The notes under the pieces were generated by a model that saw only the letters and a list, made by a program, of their open reading frames with translations, ran no database searches and had not been told where the DNA came from. Below are positions 36,501 to 45,500 of a stretch of DNA of 64,000 nucleotides, in pieces. Within the stretch, counting starts at the first letter, position 1; each line of letters opens with the position of its first letter. A program made the position numbers and the translations under genes. Source of the stretch: Lutraria lutraria (Eukaryota > Mollusca > Bivalvia > Venerida > Mactridae); assembly GCA_964023205.1 (NCBI GenBank), contig OZ026844.1, positions 28,742,934 to 28,806,933 on the forward strand. The letters run 5' to 3'.

Positions 36501-39500
36501 TATATTTCTTTCTACATCTTTTTTTGCAGGGTAATGGACATGAAAGAGATTTTATGGAAGATGAAAATATTTATATAATGGATGTTTATAACAGAAGCAT
36601 ATATCCACATGATGGATATGCAAAACGTATGTATAACTTAAGGCTTAAGTACTAAGGACCCAAGATGATAAAATGATAATAAGTTATATCAATGAACAAT
36701 ATCGTATACTGTGACAATTTTTCTATAAATCTATTTTTCATGTTAAAATTGCACTTATTTCTACATTACATTTTTCAGGTGCAATAAAAAGGAAAGTGGA
36801 ACTAGTTAGTTATACTGAAGATGCTGAATATCTTGAAAAGGTTGAAAGGTTAGAATGATTATGCTTCATCTTTATTATACTATCCTACACTGAGTTAGTT
36901 TTTACTAAGCCCATTTGAGAGCTGTGGTAATTTCAGACCCGTCCTAGAAAGGGGAGAAATGAAATAGGAGAACCGTGCATATATCTTACTAACGTAAAAA
37001 CTTCTACTTGTGATTATGTTTTCTGATATTGCTGAGTATTTGAATGTTTGGTTCCTGTTTCAGTAATATGAAGGAAGCATTAGATGAATTCAAGCCGGAT
37101 GTTATCGTATACAATGCTGGTACTGATGTACTGAAAGGTGACCCACTCGGACGTCTTTCTGTTACTGCTGACGTAAGATATTGTGCTTCATTCTGCTTTC
37201 ATAATTTTGCAGCAAACAACTTGTTAATGAGTTTTCTTTTAATGATGTTAATTGTAAAACTGTGTTGAAATTAGAATGTGCATCTTATATTTACAACTGT
37301 AGTAAAATTCTTTAAAAAAAGATTATCTAGATTGTGTCCTGTAACAATTGTACTTTATAAGATACCCACAAAGTCAACACTAAAATTATTGATTAATGTC
37401 ACTACGCCAATGAATAGACAATCTATTGCAAGTTGTGTCTCTTTCAAATGTCTGTTATGTATTAACTGATACTGCTGAATTTGAAAAAAAATTACCAGTA
37501 TAAATTTCATTAAAATTGTTATATTTCAGGGCATAATTAATAGAGATGAAATTGTTTTCAAAATTGCAAGAAGCAAGCGCATACCTATCGTCATGGTTAC
37601 CAGTGGCGGTTACCAAAAAACTACAGCACGTATCATTGCTGATTCAGTTCTCAATCTGAAAGCCAAAAATCTGATAGAATGTGCTGAAGCTGAGGCAGTA
37701 CCAGCCCCTGAAGGTCTCACTTCGTACGTGTTGTTTGGTGTGATTATTATACTGTAGATAATAGTTTGCCAGGAAAAATACTTTAGTGTCTTTGGGTTCA
37801 ATAAATATCTTTACTTCTTACTTTGTGTCTTGGATTAGATAAATACCTTTGGTCCTTACTTTCTGTCTTTGGTTAAAATCATTAGATAAATATCTTTGGC
37901 CCTTATTTTGTGTCTTGGGATGGATAAAATACCTTTGGTTCTTACTTTTTGTCTGGGTTAGATAAAATTTTAATATTTTTGATGTTTTTTGTCCAGTCTG
38001 ATTTTAATAAACATGATTTCTTTTACATCCAAGTATCGATCAATTTGTGTGTCACTAATCTATTTTTTCTGGTACCCATTATTCACCAAATACCCACTGT
38101 CGTAAATGTACCAACACTTAAGTAGTTATTTTATTATTTGATTTGATCTGTTTTATTGTAAGATTTTATTTACACCTCAAACCAAGTTATTGTAACAATT
38201 ATGTTTATTGTCTGTTTCCTAGTGGTCAGTATCATTGATTTTTACACTTGTACTGTCTTTCTGTGACTTCGGACACATGCCTGATGCCTAGGACTAGTAA
38301 AATAATGCCTCAGATAAGTTACTATGGGGAGCTCCGTCCGTGGTCCAGTGTTTAGTACTTTGGATTTGTAACTCGGTTATCTCGGTTCGATTCCTGCTTG
38401 TGGTAGCTAGGTCATACCCTATTATGATAATTTGATAACTATGATGATATTCCTCCACATGTGGAGTAGTTGCCAGTTCCATGTGGATGTGTAAGTTAGT
38501 ACTGGTTAGCATTCCATCCAGGAAAACTTGTAAGCTGAATCAGCCATATATATGTAACTGAAAAATTTTTGAAAAACAGTGTTAAACCTAGATAAATAAA
38601 TACTATGTCAGACTACTATTTACTGTTTAATTTAGGGTGAATGAACCAAAATTTCCCCATTCTTCTAAGAAATTGGTAGAAAAAATTACATTTTCAAACT
38701 TTTTCCTCAACAAATTGTTCAAATACTGTAAAACATCAATGATGAATTAACATTGACACCCTAAAAGTAGTCGAAACATTGAGGTAGCCAGATTATTAAG
38801 TTTAAATGTAGAAAAGTTACTGAAAATCTGTTGATAAGTTTGTAGTGAGATGGCCATCATAATGTGATGGTCACTTATAGAGGTTTTACTGTAGTTGAGT
38901 GTTCACTCATCTGACCACTGATACACATGTAGTCACCTATTCTATTATTGTGCTATTCCATTGTTTTAGTTGGCTGGCTGTTAAAGCTAGTTTTCAACAG
39001 CATTATTTTTCTTTCACCTTTTTGCATTTTTATACCCCATTTATGTACATGTACATATACATATTTGTGTGTGTTTATGATATAGAAATATGTATATATG
39101 TACATGTACACAGTCCAACCAGTGATAGACCACCTCAGAATTAAGATCACCATGTAAATAAAGGTCATTCTTTGAAAATCCTTCATTGATTATTAAAAAT
39201 GAAATGACCTCTGAATAAAGGTCACCTGTCAATATATGCCAAATTTTGTCTTTCCTAAGGGTGGCCTTGTTCACAGGTTTAACTGTACTTGAATATTGTA
39301 CTATTGATTTATTTGTATCAGATTCTTGTAATAACTTATTATACTCCTGCAAACGAAGTTTGAGACGGGGTATATTGGAGTAACACTGTCGGTCTTTGGT
39401 CGGTCCGTCCGTCTGCATAAAGTTTGTGGAGTGAACTACTTTCACATTATTTTAGGTATTACAATGAAACTTCAAATATGTTATCACCATCAAGTGTAGA

Positions 39501-42500
39501 TGTGCAATACACAATTTTCATGCCCAGCGATTCACTCATTGCAGAGTTTTGTCCCCTTGAACATAGCCGTATAGTGTACAATTGCAGTATTAGTGTCAAA
39601 GCGGAGGTGGGGGTATTAGTCACCTCTGTGACAGCTCTAGTTTTTTATGAGATGAATTTACTTGTAAATTCTTCTCATATAGCGATCACGCAGACTATGA
39701 ATTTCAACACTGCACTGCTCTCAATAGTAATCTTAGGTAGCGCTTCGTACTACATTTTTTAGGTCTTTTTCGTTACTCGCTATGCTAACAGAGCGATACT
39801 GCACGCAGTTCAAACACTCATCCACACACAGTCACCAAGCAAATACCATAGAAGCTGTTACTATATCTATTTTTAGCGTTTAGGATACACACTCTATCGG
39901 ACACTTCATTGGTCATTGTTGTTTTACATACTAACTCGCTAACAAGTCGAAAATCAGATGACAACGAGTGGCGAAATATCTTTTAAAAATTATAATGGTC
40001 ACATTTTAATTATCTACCTAAACATAATGCCCTAACAAGTCCTGATTCATTCAATAATCAGTTGTGAAAGTCAATATCGTAGTCAATCTTAATTCACACT
40101 ACACTGCAGTACGCCCCGCCTCCGAATGCTACAGTGGGCCGTCGAATAAATCTATCACAGCCAATCGCAGCGTTCGTTGTAACAGCTTATTGTTATCATT
40201 AATCAGAGTGCAGTTTATATTCGTAAACCGAATATCATGAATGTCTGCTTGACGAAGATTTTGCTAATTGTTGAAAAATGACAATAAATACCCGGCGTGA
40301 TGTCAAAACAACAGTCCGATCAATAGATAGCCGGTCTAATTGATGCAACTGACATCTTTTTGTTCCGATTTCGTTTTTTGCCGACCCTAATTGACCGAAC
40401 ATAAACTTGAGAGGCGACCCGTTCGCGAGTTGAATAACTGTCAGGGTAAGTTTTGCAAACTGCGAAGAATTAATTAATAACAGCCATCTGTAATCAAAAC
40501 TGCTTCTCCACAATCATTATGTATTTGCTATCCATAATGAAAACACGTGATTCAAAAATGTCGCTTGGTATCTTGGTTACAGCGCAATTCGTGATGTTTC
40601 GACTTCATCATGAAAGCGAAAGTCGATTTTCGGAAAATTTAAGTAGGTCAGTCGGTGTTCACGGCAAATAAATAAAAATCTGATCTAGATCTATGATAAT
40701 TCTTACCACTTGGAAATTTAATTACCGTTAAGTGGTCATTTTTGGGAAAACATGCGACATTGACACATGATTTATGCATCATTTGTAAATCAAACCGAAA
40801 ATAGCTTGTCAAATCTACCCAGTGATCTCCCTTACTTTGTTACAGCGAGTATATTTTATTCTTTCGATAAACGCCGATGTGGGTATAAAATCACGAACGA
40901 TATAAAAATATACTGTAGCAAACAGCGGTCCGAGTGATGTCGAGACATACTTTTTGTAAGTTGAAGGGCTTGCTGCTCCAGTCCAGAACAATATATTCAT
41001 AAATATAACATTAAATGTTGCATAAAGAAAAATAATTTCTGCGTCGTATAAGACCATCGTTTAAAAAATCGGTTTTAAATTGGTATATCACGGCCTTGAT
41101 GAACACGATTGGTGTATATTTTCGTGATTTCTAGACCCAGGAGTTCTTTAATATTAAGGATATGTTACAAGGCCTTGATAATTCATATGGTGAAATAATT
41201 CTTTTTAAACAGGCAACATTACCCTTGTACATTAATATTTGATACTAGGTCCTCGTTTCGGACAGAATTATTGATAGTTTTAAATTTTGTATCGACTCAG
41301 AGAGATCCCTACATCACAAAATTCATCTCATTTCAGGCCTTCAGGCCTTTGATGTTGTTTCTGTGGTTATATTTGTAATATTTTATGTATGAATTATTGT
41401 TGCTTTACAGGAGATGGCATTTGAGATCTAGACATTAACACACTTGGGGAAATAAGTAACAGGCCATATCTCAGAATATGTAAGCATTTTTGTGCAGACA
41501 TTGAAAGCTTTATGTATGAGCATCAACCTCTTATACAAAACTAACATCTGACTTATTAATCTTCCCCTTGCTGATGGTTTTTCCACCTGACACGTAACCA
41601 AATGAGAAACTTGTCTTTCTCTATTTTATTGTCTCTTATTAATCGTTAGTGCGGATATCTCGGCTTTGTAGCAACAATTTCTTTGCTGATCAAATGTAGC
41701 ATTCTTCATACGAGAATTCATTATAACCTCCACATAATACTGGTACTTAATGCATCTTATTAAAATGTTAACATTTTCATTATGTGTAAATTCAATCTGT
41801 TAATTCAGTTTCTGCAATATCACAGTTATGTTAATCATGTTAACATTTATTGCATGTTCTTGGTTAATTCAGTCAATAAGCATATTACGTCGTAAAGAAA
41901 AGATGTAACATAATGCAACAAAATTTCTTATGTATTATAGGTCATCAATAGAACTGATTCTTATGCTGATTTTAAGTAGAAGGAAGTATAGTATGACATT
42001 AATGGTGTAAAAAAGATTATTCTACTGCTATTTTAGGTAGAAAGAAGTATTGTATGACATTAATGGTGTAAAAAGATTATTCTACTGCTATTTTAGGTAG
42101 AAAGACGTATTGTATGACATTAATGGTGTAAAAAAGATTATTCTACTGCTATTTTAGGTAGAAAGAAGTATTGTATGACAGTAATGGTGTAAAAAATTTA
42201 TTCTACTGCTATTTTGGGTAGAAAGAAGTATTGTATGACATTAATGGTGTAAAAAAGATTATTCTACTGCTATTTTAGGTAGAAAAAAGTATTGTATGAC
42301 ATTAATGGTGTAAAAAAGATTATTCTGCTATTTTAAGTAGAAGGAAGTATTGTATGACATTAATGGTGTAAAAAAGATTATTCTGCTAGTTTAAGTAGAA
42401 GGAAGTATTGTATGACATTAATGGTGTAAAAAAGATTATTCTGCTATTTTAGGTAGAAAGAAGTATTGTATGACATTAACGGTGTAAAACGATTATTCTG

Positions 42501-45500
42501 CTATTTTAGGTAGAAAGAAGTATTGTATGACATTAATGGTGTAAAAAGATTATTCTGCTATTTTAGGTAGAAAGAAGTATTGTATGATATTAATGGTGTA
42601 AAAAAGATTATTCTGCTATTTTGGGTAGAAAGAAGTATTGTATGACATAAATGGTGTAAAAAGATTATTCTGTGACATTAATGGTGTAAAAAAGATTATT
42701 CTGCTACTATTTTAGGTAGAAAGAAGTATTGTATGACATTAATGGTGTAAAAAGGATTATTCTACTACTACTTTAGGTAGAAAGAAGTATTGTATGACAT
42801 TAATGGTGTAAAAAGGATTATTCTACTACTATTTTAGGTAGAAAGAAGTATTGTATGACATTAATGGTGTAAAAAAGATTATTCTGCTACTATTTTAGGT
42901 AGAAAGAAGTATTGTATGACATTAATGGTGTAAAAATATTATTCTGCTACTATTTTAGGTAGAAAGAAGTATTGTATGACATTAGTGGTGTAAAAAAGAT
43001 TATTCTTCTATTTTGGGTAGAAAGAAGTATTGTATGACATCTCTGTTCCAAAAAAAAGAAGTTTTATAATCTAGTGTTTTCCAGTAATCTACTTGTTTTT
43101 TGTGTCTCATTTCTTTAACTATTGCTTTGACGTGCATGAAATTTAGATATTAATAATTAATAGAGACTTAACCATCTGAAAAACATAAAGGTGCTACATG
43201 TAATGCTACATGTAATACCTTTATGTTCAGATTATGAAATAATCTATATTAAAACGATAAATGTAAATCTATGGTTTTGTGGGGGCTAACGTCGCACCAA
43301 CAACTAGGGCCATTTCGAGGGCTCAGCGCAACACTGTCGTAACTTGTTACCATTTCAATATGAGTTACAACACTGTTGCGCTGAACCCTCGATTTGATGA
43401 CTTCTAGTTGTAATGCTGGAGGAGATCAGAGGTCTACACCTAAGTGGGTAGAAGTATCAACCTTGAAGGCCTCCTGAGCTGTGTAAATCAAGGAGTGTTT
43501 CATATTGATACACATTATGAGTATTTTACCAATATTTAATTTCATTCCAGCAGACTTAACTATACTTTTTAAGTATGTTGACTTCTTTAATTGTATTATC
43601 ATACTTTACATTTTTGAAATCAATTCAGTGTACTGTCTTATCTGTTATTACATCAAGAATTGGATTGCACCATGTACAAATATAGTACAACCTATTATTG
43701 CAGTCACCTACAAATAAAGATCACCCTGTAAATAAAAGCCAGTCGTTGAAAACCCTCATTGAAAGCTTTATGTATGAGCAGTTGTCTAAGAATCAACCTC
43801 ATTTTTTTAGAACAAAGTGACCTCCGAATAAAGGCCACCTGTCAATGAGTGTCCCATTCTGTCTTCCCAAAGGTGACCTATGTTCACAGGTTTGACTGAT
43901 AGTTCAATAGTTTCATAGTTGTTGTATGATATTGGTTGTTTAACCATATCTTGAATTAAATGTATTAAATGCTTTAACGAAACTTACAGGGTTTTCAATA
44001 ACAGCAGGCTGCAGGCCAATTTAGCCGCTTAGAAATGTGTTTGGGGATGTTAGGAATCTCAAAAATATTGCTAGAAAATGCTCAGACCCCCTCTAGCAGG
44101 CCAGTTAGTCTAGCTTTTAATCTAGGCCTGTTGGCCACAAACTTATTGAGAACCCTGTCAGTTCATGCCCTAAAATTAGAAAGAGTTGATGATGATGATA
44201 ATGATAATGATGATGTTAGTGGTGGAGGTAGTGGTGATGGTAATGGTGTAACTATATTCTAAAGAAACCCTTAACTTGTTTTATTCATGCTGTGACAGTG
44301 TTATATTTTGTTACCCATTTTGCTGAAATGTGAAAGTTTAATATTCAGCTATAAGTATCAATTTTGAATACAATGTAGTATGAATTTTTATCAGGTTATA
44401 ATCATTTGTCTTAAGCATTGTAAGTAGGTTAATATTTATACAGGTAATTAATAATGAATTTTGCAAGTTGTCAACTAGACATGCATTGTACAGTTTGCAT
44501 ACCAGGTACTGCGCAAATTAAACTGTAGGATTATGTTTGACTTATTTTTATACACTTTCAGATATGAGAACTAATTTACCGAGAAGTCAGAGTGATATTG
44601 GATTGTTTGCCAGACTGAAAAATGTTTGTTTGTCATCATCAAGAAAATCAGACAATGATGTCCATTCTTCGTCCAAGTCGGTATCCATGGAAACCCCAAA
44701 AATATCAAAATCAAATACAAATCTGACTGATATTGATGAAATATTTGAAAAAGATGTGCCTACTTCAAAGTCGTGTTCGGACCTTTCGTATTCTTTCAAA
44801 GATGAATCCGATATTGACATTAATAGTTTGCTTGATATGAGATTTGGTAAAATAAATCACGTAGACAGTAACGAGACGAAGGATAAGTAAACATAATGTT
44901 TCGTTGCGCTCAAAATTCAGTTTCATTTCTCGTCATCTAGGATTTCTTTTACTTTTCTCCTAATCTATTAATTTTATAGGCATCATTCAGTGTTACTTAG
45001 GGCTGTGGATCGTTGGGTAAGTCGCAATCTGATCCAATCCACGATTCAACACTTACGGTCCACAAATCGAATCCCGAATCTTTTGTTTTCAAGTAACCCA
45101 TCTTAAACTTCAACTTTGCAGTCCTGAAGACAGCTCAATTTAATCTTCTTTTAGGAATAATGCAGTAAATTAATATAAATTGTTCTATGGCTTAATTCTA
45201 TATGTATTCCCTTCCAATTGAATGGATTTACCGGCATATTTTTCTGGTTTGAGCCTATGACCCAATATTCAAAGATCCGATTGGACCTCTTGACAAACAA
45301 AGTAGACTATGATGAGACAACATAAATTCAGAAAAAAGGGATTAGTAAGAAGCTGAACAAAGAATACACTTTGTGTTTAAAAACAAGATCGCGAACCACC
45401 AATCTCAGTAATTCGTACTCGATTTTTCAATTTGATTCGTGATTACCCGAGTACTCGGATACTCGCCACAGCCCTAGTGTTACTAAGATGAAGCTAAAAA

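Noticed and set aside
39424..39762. 112-codon plus-strand frame
   Set aside because: It starts in a helentron-like terminal fragment, has no splice context or recognisable domain, and its composition is unlike the confirmed exons.
34037..43045. CRISPR-like regularly spaced repeats
   Set aside because: The units are contiguous minisatellites without unique spacers, in a eukaryotic gene.
44035..44262. 75-codon frame ending in Asp/Gly repeats
   Set aside because: It consists of MITE-2 sequence followed by a GAT/GGT microsatellite.
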